Source: Candidatus Stackebrandtia excrementipullorum (GTDB lineage: Bacteria > Actinomycetota > Actinomycetes > Mycobacteriales > Micromonosporaceae). From it: a stretch of 51,307 bases of DNA. Shown one piece after another: positions 35,520-44,487 of the stretch. The stretch lies in NCBI GenBank assembly GCA_019113825.1, contig DXGR01000128.1:1-51307 (forward strand). The letters are read 5' to 3'. Positions within the stretch are counted from its first letter, which is position 1. Each line of letters opens with the position of its first letter. Under the pieces are notes generated by a model. The model was not told the DNA's origin and did no database searches. It saw nothing but the letters and a program-made list of their open reading frames with translations. A program made the position numbers and the translations under genes.

Positions 35520-36173
35520 ATGGTGACCGATGTATTGACCTCGGCGGTGTACAACAACGTCGCATGGTGCGCGTCGATGTGCCGGGTGCACGGCATCACC
35601 TCGACGTATGACGACGACGTGTGGGCGAGTCATCGGCCGAGCCCGAGGTGGTTTCCCGACGCGATCTGTCTGCGACCCACCGTGGCGGCGGACACCGTGG
35701 TCGCGGCGTTGACGCCGCGCCGACACGCGTCGGTGAAGGACTGCTTCGCCGACGTCGACCTGTCCGGCCACGGCTTCGAGCGACTGTTCGAGGCGCGGTG
35801 GATCGCTGCGCCGCCGGCGTCGACGGGAGAAGGCGCCGCGTGGAGCATCGTGCGCGGTACCGAAGAGCTGAACGTCTGGGGTGCGTCCGGTGTCGGAGAG
35901 GTCATCGTTCCGGCTCTGCTGAACGATCCGACGGTGACCGTCGTGGCCGAGTTCGACGGTGCCGTGCTGAACCTCGCCGCCGATGTGGTGGGCGTGTCGA
36001 ATGTCTTCGACACCGCCGGGGTATCGGTAGCCACGTGGGGGGCGGTGGCGAGCACGGCCGCAACCGTGTGGCCGGGCACTCCGTTGGTCGGCTACGAGGC
36101 CGACGACGATGCAGCCGCCGCGTGCACGGCCGGGTTCACCGATGTGGGAGTGCTACGCGTCTGGGCACGCTAG
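35520..36173 (+). CDS. Conserved hypothetical protein (GNAT-like)
   Basis: 217 residues. It begins MVTDVLTSAVYNNVAWCASMCRVHG and contains WASHRPSPRWFPDAICLRP, SVKDCFADVDLSGHGFERLFEARWI and LNVWGASGVGEVIVPALL. The pattern is widespread in actinobacteria and recalls an acetyltransferase-like fold, but I see no clear acetyl-CoA loop (Q/RxxGxG/A), so catalysis is doubtful. The start is uncertain between ATG 35520 and GTG 35523; neither has a good Shine-Dalgarno sequence. Divergent from the GTPase across 210 bp that hold no gene. A TACAAT hexamer on the minus strand at 35482-35487 might serve the GTPase. Confidence 0.7.
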   Translation: MVTDVLTSAVYNNVAWCASMCRVHGITSTYDDDVWASHRPSPRWFPDAICLRPTVAADTVVAALTPRRHASVKDCFADVDLSGHGFERLFEARWIAAPPASTGEGAAWSIVRGTEELNVWGASGVGEVIVPALLNDPTVTVVAEFDGAVLNLAADVVGVSNVFDTAGVSVATWGAVASTAATVWPGTPLVGYEADDDAAAACTAGFTDVGVLRVWAR

Positions 36174-36241
36174 AGATTGTCTGTGGACCCGTGACAGCGG
36201 GTTTGGGGGCGGCTTCCTCGAACCGTTAGCGCCAGACGGGG

Positions 36242-37075
36242 TCAGCTCAACGGCATGCCGTCCAGCGCTATCGGCAGCGGGTAGGGCGGCGGCGTGCCGC
36301 CGAACTCGGGGCAGTACTCCCGGTAGGCGCACCAGCCGCACAACGGCCCCTTGCGGGGCTTGAAGTCGCCGGTGGCCACGGCCTGATCGATCGCACGCCA
36401 CAGCGCCGTCACCGTTCTTTCGAGGCGCCGCAGCTCGCCCTCGTCGGGGGAGTAGTCGAGGACCTGACCGTCCTTCAGGTACAAAAGTCGCAGGACCGTG
36501 GGGACGACGCCGCGGGTGCGCCACAACGCCAACGCGTAAAACTTCAACTGGAACAGCGCCTGAGCCTGGAAAGCCGGCTTGGGGGACGAACCGGTCTTGT
36601 AGTCGACAACACGAATTTGCCCACCGGGAGCGATGTCGAGCCGGTCGATGAAACCGCGCATGCGGATGCCGTTGTCCAGTTTGGCCTCGATGAGACACTC
36701 GCGTTCGGCGGGGGCCAGTCGCGTCGGGTCTTCGACGGTGAAGTACGACTCGACGAGGACCGCCGCCTCCGCCAACCAGCGACGTTCCGCCTCGCCGTCG
36801 TCGAACAGCGACTCGGCTTCGGGGCTGCGCTGCCGGAGTCTGTCCCACTCCGGCTCAAGGAGGGACGTGGCGCGCTTGGCCGTCCGGTCGACGGCGGAGA
36901 AGTCGTACAGCCGCTCGAGGACGGCATGGACCAGGGTCCCCTTCATCTGCGCCGGGGTCGTCGGTTCGGGCAACCGATCGATCGCTCGAAAGCGGTACAT
37001 GAGCGGACAGGTCTTGAAATCCGACGCACGTGACGGGGACAGCGTGCTGGGCGCGCGCACCGGGGACTTCGACAT
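36242..37075 (-). CDS. RecB-family PD-(D/E)XK nuclease (Rv2119-like)
   Basis: 277 residues. The nuclease core is visible: FIDRLD (Asp144), then VVDYKTG (Asp158, Lys160). A probable iron-sulfur cluster is formed by Cys23 (KTCPLMYRF) and the C-terminal set CGWCAYREYC, as in AddB and Cas4. The conserved opening LSPSRASDFKTCPLMYRF fits the stand-alone actinobacterial RecB-like exonuclease that neighbours trmI in mycobacteria. The ATG at 37075 is preferred over an upstream start because a TATCGT box ends 7 nt before it. Divergent from the site-2 protease gene, 98 bp between the two starts. Confidence 0.88.
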   Translation of the reverse strand: MSKSPVRAPSTLSPSRASDFKTCPLMYRFRAIDRLPEPTTPAQMKGTLVHAVLERLYDFSAVDRTAKRATSLLEPEWDRLRQRSPEAESLFDDGEAERRWLAEAAVLVESYFTVEDPTRLAPAERECLIEAKLDNGIRMRGFIDRLDIAPGGQIRVVDYKTGSSPKPAFQAQALFQLKFYALALWRTRGVVPTVLRLLYLKDGQVLDYSPDEGELRRLERTVTALWRAIDQAVATGDFKPRKGPLCGWCAYREYCPEFGGTPPPYPLPIALDGMPLS

Positions 37076-37082
37076 GCGCCAT

Positions 37083-37088
37083 ACGATA
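37083..37088 (-). promoter_or_regulatory. -10 box for leaderless recB-like mRNA
   Basis: TATCGT on the minus strand, then 7 nt, then ATG. Confidence 0.5.
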
Positions 37089-37160
37089 GTCGCGGCATGT
37101 GACACTTTTCGAACCCGTGTGGCTTCGCCCGTCGTCGGAGGGCACGGTTTCGCTACGAAT

Positions 37161-37166
37161 TAGTAT
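37161..37166 (+). promoter_or_regulatory. -10 box for leaderless site-2 protease mRNA
   Basis: TAGTAT, then 7 nt, then ATG at 37174; it drives the site-2 protease/trmI operon. Confidence 0.55.
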
Positions 37167-37173
37167 CGACGCG

Positions 37174-39230
<2,057 letters not shown>

Positions 39231-39423
39231 TATCCCGGGCCAAACGGTCCGAAATCAGACACATTGATGTTCATCGATATTAAGTATCGTCTGATCACCG
39301 TCTGTACTCCTTAATTGGCATTAAGGATGTTGCGTGGTGGCAAAACGTCGGTGTCACGGCTTAACCTGTTAGCTCTCAACCGGCTACGGTTAAGGCAGGA
39401 TCCTCGAGTGAGAGGTGGGACAA

Positions 39424-41217
39424 ATGCCACGTAATGACGACGAGCACGCCCGCAGTGACCGCTTGGAGCGGGAAAGCCAGGACCTCTCCACCCAGGTGGC
39501 CTATTTGCAGGAGGAGCTGGCGCTCGCGCGCCGGAAGCTCACCGAAACGCCCCGGCACGTCCGTCTGTTGGAGGAAAGACTTGCCGCCACGCAGGGGCAG
39601 ATCGAGAAGATGTCCGAACAGAACGAACGCCTGGTCGCGACGCTGAAGGACGCCCGTGAACAGATCGTGACCCTCAAGGAGGAGATCGATCGCCTGGCTC
39701 AGCCGCCCAGCGGATACGGCGTCTTCATCGATGCGAGAGAAGACGGCACCGTCGACGTGTTCACCGGCGGCCGCAAGATGCGTGTCGCCGTGTCGCCGTC
39801 CATAGAGATCGAATCAATGCGGCGAGGCCAGGAGGTCCTGCTCAACGACGCCCTCAACGTCGTGGAGAACCTCGGCTTTGAAACCGCCGGCGACGTGGTC
39901 ACGTTGAAAGAACTGTTGGAAAACGACGAAGGCTTCCCGGACCGGGCGCTGGTGACCTCCCACGCCGATGAGGAACGGGTCGTCCACCTGGCGGACACGC
40001 TGGTCAACGCGCCGCTTCGCGCGGGAGACTCCCTACTCATCGAGCCTCGCGCCGGATACGCCTACGAGCGCATCCAGAAAAGTGAGGTCGAGGAGCTGGT
40101 CCTCGAGGAGGTGCCCGACGTCGACTACGAGTCGATCGGTGGCCTCGACGGTCAGATCGAGCTCATTCGCGATGCGGTCGAGTTGCCGTTTCTCCATGCG
40201 GACCTGTTTGCCGAGTACCAGCTGCGGCCGCCCAAGGGCGTCCTGTTGTACGGGCCTCCCGGCTGCGGTAAGACCCTCATCGCGAAGGCAGTGGCCAACT
40301 CGTTGGCCAAAAAGGTCGCCGAAGCGCGAGGCGACGAGCAGAACGCCGACACTCGCGGCCGGAGCTACTTCTTGAACATCAAGGGGCCGGAGCTTCTCAA
40401 CAAGTACGTGGGTGAGACCGAACGGCACATTCGTTTGGTGTTCCAGCGGGCACGGGAGAAGGCCAGCGAGGGCCAGCCGGTCATCGTGTTCTTCGACGAG
40501 ATGGACTCGGTCTTCCGTACCCGTGGTTCGGGGGTTTCGTCCGACGTCGAGAACACGATCGTTCCTCAGCTGCTGTCCGAGATCGACGGTGTCGAGGGAC
40601 TCGAGAACGTGATCGTCATCGGTGCCTCCAACCGTGAGGACATGATCGACCCGGCGATCCTTCGGCCCGGCCGGTTGGACGTCAAGATCAAGATCGAACG
40701 TCCCGACGCCGAATCGGCGCGTGACATCTTCTCGAAGTACATCACCACCGATCTCCCGCTCAACGACAAGGACGTCGAAGAGCAGGGTGGTAGCCGTGAA
40801 GCCTGCGTTCAGGACATGATCCAGGCGGCGGTGGAGCGCATGTACACCGAGACCGAGGAGAACCGTTTCCTCGAGGTCACCTACGCCGACGGCGACAAGG
40901 AGGTCCTGTACTTCAAGGACTTCAACTCCGGCGCGATGATTCAGAACATCGTCGACCGCGCCAAGAAGATGGCCATCAAGGAGAACCTGAACTCGGGTCA
41001 ACGCGGTATCCGGTTGCATCACCTGCTGGACGCCTGTGTGGACGAGTTCCGTGAGAACGAGGACCTGCCCAACACGACCAACCCGGACGACTGGGCTCGC
41101 ATCTCCGGTAAGAAGGGCGAACGCATCGTCTACATCCGGACGCTGGTGTCGGGTGGTAAGGGCGATGAGTCGGGCCGTTCCATCGACACGGTCAACAGCA
41201 CGGGACAGTACCTGTAA
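39424..41217 (+). CDS. mpa: Proteasome-associated AAA+ ATPase (Mpa/ARC)
   Basis: 597 residues. The N-terminal coiled coil (about 10-85) that captures Pup is followed by tandem OB domains (about 95-235). The AAA+ module has Walker A GPPGCGKT at 277-284, Walker B FFDEMDS (Asp358, Glu359) and Arg-finger region [10 protein letters not shown]. The C-terminus STGQYL carries the penultimate-tyrosine tail that docks on and opens the 20S core. It unfolds pupylated proteins. ATG 39424 with GAGAGGTGG just upstream is preferred over GTG 39415. dop, pup and prcBA, which normally follow, are not in this window. A TACGGT box at 39385-39390 may be the -10. Confidence 0.96.
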   Translation: MPRNDDEHARSDRLERESQDLSTQVAYLQEELALARRKLTETPRHVRLLEERLAATQGQIEKMSEQNERLVATLKDAREQIVTLKEEIDRLAQPPSGYGVFIDAREDGTVDVFTGGRKMRVAVSPSIEIESMRRGQEVLLNDALNVVENLGFETAGDVVTLKELLENDEGFPDRALVTSHADEERVVHLADTLVNAPLRAGDSLLIEPRAGYAYERIQKSEVEELVLEEVPDVDYESIGGLDGQIELIRDAVELPFLHADLFAEYQLRPPKGVLLYGPPGCGKTLIAKAVANSLAKKVAEARGDEQNADTRGRSYFLNIKGPELLNKYVGETERHIRLVFQRAREKASEGQPVIVFFDEMDSVFRTRGSGVSSDVENTIVPQLLSEIDGVEGLENVIVIGASNREDMIDPAILRPGRLDVKIKIERPDAESARDIFSKYITTDLPLNDKDVEEQGGSREACVQDMIQAAVERMYTETEENRFLEVTYADGDKEVLYFKDFNSGAMIQNIVDRAKKMAIKENLNSGQRGIRLHHLLDACVDEFRENEDLPNTTNPDDWARISGKKGERIVYIRTLVSGGKGDESGRSIDTVNSTGQYL

Positions 41218-41272
41218 ACGAGTGACGTCCCAGAGCCGTCGTTAAGCCCGTTGTTCGGGGACGGCGTCGTCG

Positions 41273-41307
41273 AAGGTCCTGCATACGGCATCGGTATGCA
41301 GGACCTT
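41273..41307 (+). terminator. Terminator after mpa
   Basis: Perfect 14-bp stem AAGGTCCTGCATAC / GTATGCAGGACCTT with a 7-nt loop, 56 bp after the mpa stop and followed by CTCGTG. Confidence 0.8.
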
Positions 41308-41429
41308 CTCGTGTCGTGAGCCGCACCGAGTCGTGAGCATGGGGTTCACAGACGGGTACTTCGCGGACCGGAGAGCGGTGCCCCGTCTACTTCCCTTGCT
41401 GCGACGGCAAACAAGTCGACTCGGGTGGG

Positions 41430-41458
41430 TTGACGATGCGGACCGGGAACGATAATTT
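41430..41458 (+). promoter_or_regulatory. Promoter of the cysteine-rich peptide gene
   Basis: TTGACG (41430-41435), 17-bp spacer, TAATTT (41453-41458). Predicted start near 41465, so the leader is about 50 nt. One of the few places in the window with both a -35 and a -10 box. Confidence 0.6.
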
Positions 41459-41469
41459 CAACGGCTGCA

Positions 41470-41493
41470 ACACCTCTCACCCCGGAGAGGTGT
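41470..41493 (+). promoter_or_regulatory. Leader hairpin before the cysteine-rich peptide gene
   Basis: Perfect 9-bp stem ACACCTCTC / GAGAGGTGT with a 6-nt loop in the untranslated leader, ending 9 nt before the AAGGAG ribosome binding site. Could stabilise the 5' end or act as an attenuator. Confidence 0.55.
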
Positions 41494-41515
41494 CACCAAC
41501 CCAAGGAGCGCCACG

Positions 41516-41716
41516 ATGTTTTCCCTACTGACCGGTATCGGCGACAGGATGTTGGAACGACTCGCGCCGCGTTCTGAGGCATCGGCCAGGCCCGACTGCT
41601 GGGTCGACTCGCAGTTGCAGGGGTGCGGCCCCGGCAAGTTGCGTCTGTGCAAGCGCACGTGTTGCTACGACGGCAGCTGCTCCGCCTGGAGCTGCGGCGG
41701 CTGCAGCACCCCGTAG
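41516..41716 (+). CDS. Small cysteine-rich peptide (8 Cys), possible RiPP-type precursor or secreted/metal-binding peptide
   Basis: 66 residues. I do not recognise the family. The first 24 residues (MFSLLTGIGDRMLERLAPRS...) look like an amphipathic leader. The remaining 42 residues hold all eight cysteines in the spacing C-x8-C-x6-C-x3-C-C-x4-C-x4-C-x2-C, with many Gly, Ser and Trp. Expression evidence is strong: AAGGAG 7 nt before the ATG, a TTGACG/TAATTT promoter, a leader hairpin and its own terminator. No maturase, protease or transporter is adjacent; the nearest gene is a glutamine amidotransferase. Metal binding, disulfide-rich secretion or post-translational modification are all possible. 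No standard Sec signal peptide is visible. Confidence 0.8.
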   Translation: MFSLLTGIGDRMLERLAPRSEASARPDCWVDSQLQGCGPGKLRLCKRTCCYDGSCSAWSCGGCSTP

Positions 41717-41733
41717 CGCCGACCTGCAACGTC

Positions 41734-41767
41734 GACGTGGGCCGGCCGCGCAAGGCCCGCCCACGTC
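41734..41767 (+). terminator. Terminator of the cysteine-rich peptide gene
   Basis: 14-bp stem with one mismatch (GACGTGGGCCGGCC against GGCCCGCCCACGTC), 6-nt loop, then CTTCGC; 17 bp after the stop. Confidence 0.75.
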
Positions 41768-41804
41768 CTTCGCTATACGGTGCGGGCCTTGTTGACCCCG
41801 TAGG

Positions 41805-41810
41805 TAGGTT
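41805..41810 (+). promoter_or_regulatory. -10 box for leaderless amidotransferase mRNA
   Basis: TAGGTT, 7 nt, then ATG at 41818. Confidence 0.5.
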
Positions 41811-41817
41811 GGTCGGC

Positions 41818-42522
41818 ATGCCGAGCGTTCTCTTCATTCAACACACCCCGACAGGCGGCCCGCGACGAGTCGCGACATGGCTGGAGGAAGCCGGAGTCGA
41901 TGTAGCCGTCGTCAAGGGCTTCGAAGGCATGCCCTCCGAGGTGCCCGCGCACGACGGTCTGATCGTGCTCGGCGGCGGATACCTGCCCGACGCCGATGAC
42001 CGTGCGCCGTGGCTCGCACCCACGCGTGACCTTGTGGAGCAGGCCCTCAAGGCGGAGATTCCGGTGCTGGGCATCTGCCTCGGCGGACAAATGCTGGCCC
42101 ACGTCGCCGGTGGCGCCGTGGCCGGTGACGTCGGCGCACCGGAGAAGGGGAGCACCCCCGTCACGATGCGCTCCGAAACGTCGCAGGATCCGCTGTTTCA
42201 CGGGTTCCCGCAAACGGTCGCCGCGATGGAGCACCACATCGACGCGATCACCGAACTTCCCGCGGGCGCAACATGGCTGGCGGAGACGGAACGCTGTCCG
42301 TACCAGGCGTTTCGCGTGGGCCCCGCCGCCTGGGGGTTGCAGTTTCACCCGGAGGTTCTGCCGGAGACGATCCTTAACTGGAACCCCGATGTCTTGGCCG
42401 AACAGGGATTCGACCGTGATGAACTGTACCGACGGGCCGTCGCCGACGAGCCCACGTCCACGCCCGTCTGGCGCACACTGATCGACCGTTTCGCCGAGCA
42501 GGTACACAAGACCGCAGCCTGA
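41818..42522 (+). CDS. Class I glutamine amidotransferase-like protein
   Basis: 234 residues. Triad: Cys87 in GICLGGQ, and His177 with Glu179 in QFHPEV. The first strand VLFIQHTPTGGPRRVATWLEEAG and LIVLGGGYLPD match stand-alone GMP-synthase-type amidotransferase domains, often annotated as GuaA-like or gamma-glutamyl hydrolases. It would release ammonia from glutamine or hydrolyse a gamma-glutamyl bond; the partner is unknown. The ATG sits 7 nt after a TAGGTT box. It follows the terminator of the cysteine-rich peptide gene, so the two are not obviously one operon. Confidence 0.88.
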   Translation: MPSVLFIQHTPTGGPRRVATWLEEAGVDVAVVKGFEGMPSEVPAHDGLIVLGGGYLPDADDRAPWLAPTRDLVEQALKAEIPVLGICLGGQMLAHVAGGAVAGDVGAPEKGSTPVTMRSETSQDPLFHGFPQTVAAMEHHIDAITELPAGATWLAETERCPYQAFRVGPAAWGLQFHPEVLPETILNWNPDVLAEQGFDRDELYRRAVADEPTSTPVWRTLIDRFAEQVHKTAA

Positions 42523-42533
42523 GAAGCCGTCGT

Positions 42534-42573
42534 GTGCGGCGGATCCGGGCAGGCGTCTTCGGCGCCGCCGCAC
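42534..42573 (+). terminator. Possible terminator after the amidotransferase gene
   Basis: Perfect 9-bp stem GTGCGGCGG / CCGCCGCAC with a long 22-nt loop, 12 bp after the stop, followed by CTTCAC. Confidence 0.45.
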
Positions 42574-42736
42574 CTTCACATCGTCCTGGTGCCGTATGCG
42601 CGAGATCCTTGACGGCGCCTTAGAACACCGTGGAACCGATCCGTTGGTTGACGGCGGTTTTTCAAGCGGTCGGACATCGGAGCGGCCATTGCAGCCCTTT
42701 ACCGAATGCAGGTAGACCAATCGTCCAGGTTGGAAC

Positions 42737-43350
42737 TCAAGACGAGACCTCGACGATGAACGGGGCCTGCATCCCGTTGCTCGGGTGACCTTCTCGAATA
42801 TCGCGGTGTCGTCGGGCTCGGAGGTTGCACGACCGTCGACGTGGTGTCACCCGTCGCGGTGGCACAGGAACCGGACGACGTTGAAGAGCGCCGTGGGCGT
42901 GCCACCGACACGGGACACCGTCAGACACACGATCACGTATACGCGTTGCCTTGTTACCGACGCCGGTGACGCCGACGTCCATGGAGCAGCTGCCGACCGA
43001 GGACGCCGCGTCGACAAACTCGTCGGGCCACGCCCGGGAACGGTTGTTCCACAGCCGGACCACGACCTCCGGGAACAGCCCTTCTCGGTGTTTCCACGTG
43101 GTGTCGGCCCGTCGCCGCGGTGTCGCGAACCGTTGAGACGGGACTCCGGGGAGGGGCCGTCGCCACCTCCACGCGGGAGCACATCACCGGGCCGGGCTCC
43201 CGAAACCGAGGACGTGCTCACGGCCGACAGCAACACGGTGCGAATGCGCGGCAGCCGTGGAGCCCCGCCCGATGGGGTGGGGGAGCGGCCGGTTGGTGCC
43301 GATGGGGACGTCTGTGTGGTCATGAAGCAGGTGTCGGACGGCAACAGGAG
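42737..43350 (-). pseudogene. Gene-less stretch with a probable decayed minus-strand gene
   Basis: The 957 bp from 42523 to 43479 hold no convincing intact gene. On the minus strand three frames each give short protein-like pieces in order. First is a hydrophobic N-terminus (RIRTVLLSAVSTSSVSGA, signal-like), then WKHREGLFPEVVVRLWNN with AWPDEFVDAASSVGSCSMDV. After that comes GTPTALFNVVRFLCHRDG in one frame, and NLRARRHRDIREGHPSNGMQ ending APFIVEVSS in another. At least two frame changes are needed. It may be a former secreted protein; the family is not recognised. Confidence 0.25.
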
Positions 43351-43479
43351 AAGGCGGGCAATCGAACACGCGATCGCCGTGTCGTCTTCGGAATCCGCCG
43401 AAAGACCACCGGTGCGGGGTCGGTTACGCCTGCCGCTACGGTGTACCGGTCGTTGTTTGCGCGTAGAGGATGGTCAGAC

Positions 43480-44487
43480 GTGTTCGAACCCGGTACCACC
43501 GGAACCGACGAGGTCGTGTTCGCCCGCAAGGGAGTACTCGGTCAGGTGATGTTGAACCGCCCCAAGGCGATCAACGCGTTGACACCGGCCATGATCGAGG
43601 CGCTCCATGTGCGTCTGCGGGAATGGGCCGACGACGATCGCGTCGCCGTGGTGTCTATTCAGGGGGCCGGAGAACGTGGCCTGTGCGCGGGAGGGGACGT
43701 CCGGCGCATCCGTGAGGGGCTTCTCGACGGCACCGGTGACGCCGTGCGATTCTGGCGCAGCGAATACACCGTCAACGAACAGATCGCGACCTATCCTAAG
43801 CCGATCGTGGCGATCATGGACGGGGTCACGATGGGAGGCGGACTCGGTATCTCGGCGCACGCCTCCACCCGGTTGACCACCGAACGATCCCGCATCGCGA
43901 TGCCCGAAACCGCCATCGGGTTTTTTCCCGACGTCGGTATGTGCCACCTACTGGCCGCGGCACCCCACGAACTGGGCACACACATGGCGATGACGGGCGC
44001 CACGATCTCCGGTGCGGAGGCCGTCGGCGCAGGTTTGGCCGACACCGTCGTCGATTCCGGCGACATCCCCACAGTCATCGAACGTCTCCGGTCGGGGGAA
44101 CCCGCTTCCACCCTTATCGCATCGCCGACCACCGGAGACACGCCGCCGGAGTGGATCGCCCGCTGCTACACCGGTGACGACCCGGCCGCCGTTTTCGAGG
44201 CGTTGAACGGCGATGCGGAACCGGCGGCACGTCAGGCGGCGGAACTCATGGCGACACGGGCCCCGCTGTCGGTCGCGGTTGCTCTGGAGGCCGTGCGGCG
44301 CGCCGCGCCGATGACGCTCACGCAGGTCCTGGAACAGGACCTGCGGGTGGGTGCGGCTCTCAGCAGCCGACCCGACTTCGTCGAAGGAGTCAGAGCCGTT
44401 CTCGTGGACAAGGACCACGCCCCGAAGTGGACGCACGCATCGTTGGCGGACGTGACACGGGACGAGGTCCTCGCCGTCTTCGGGTAA
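43480..44487 (+). CDS. Crotonase family, 3-hydroxyisobutyryl-CoA hydrolase type
   Basis: 335 residues. GLCAGGDVRRI and MGGGLGISAHASTRLTTERSRIAMPETAIGFFPDVGM are the signature of the HIBYL-CoA hydrolase branch (ECH_2), with the catalytic Glu in MPETAIG. These enzymes release 3-hydroxyisobutyrate in valine breakdown; some act as enoyl-CoA hydratases. GTG at 43480 is chosen: AGAGGA lies about 10 nt upstream and homology begins with EVVFARKGVLGQVMLNRPKAINAL. Its 3' half is overlapped on the other strand by the open C-terminal extension of the helicase gene. Confidence 0.9.
   Translation: MFEPGTTGTDEVVFARKGVLGQVMLNRPKAINALTPAMIEALHVRLREWADDDRVAVVSIQGAGERGLCAGGDVRRIREGLLDGTGDAVRFWRSEYTVNEQIATYPKPIVAIMDGVTMGGGLGISAHASTRLTTERSRIAMPETAIGFFPDVGMCHLLAAAPHELGTHMAMTGATISGAEAVGAGLADTVVDSGDIPTVIERLRSGEPASTLIASPTTGDTPPEWIARCYTGDDPAAVFEALNGDAEPAARQAAELMATRAPLSVAVALEAVRRAAPMTLTQVLEQDLRVGAALSSRPDFVEGVRAVLVDKDHAPKWTHASLADVTRDEVLAVFG

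Noticed and set aside
35310-35771. N-terminal extension of the GTPase gene
   Set aside because: The ATG at 35309 has a strong AAGGAGG, and the extension is antisense to the GNAT-like gene.
37099-37173. Upstream extension of the site-2 protease frame
   Set aside because: Would overlap the recB-like promoter; the ATG at 37174 is fixed by the TAGTAT box.
41458-41837. Minus-strand frames opposite the cysteine-rich peptide
   Set aside because: No ribosome binding site; the plus-strand gene has promoter, Shine-Dalgarno sequence and terminator.
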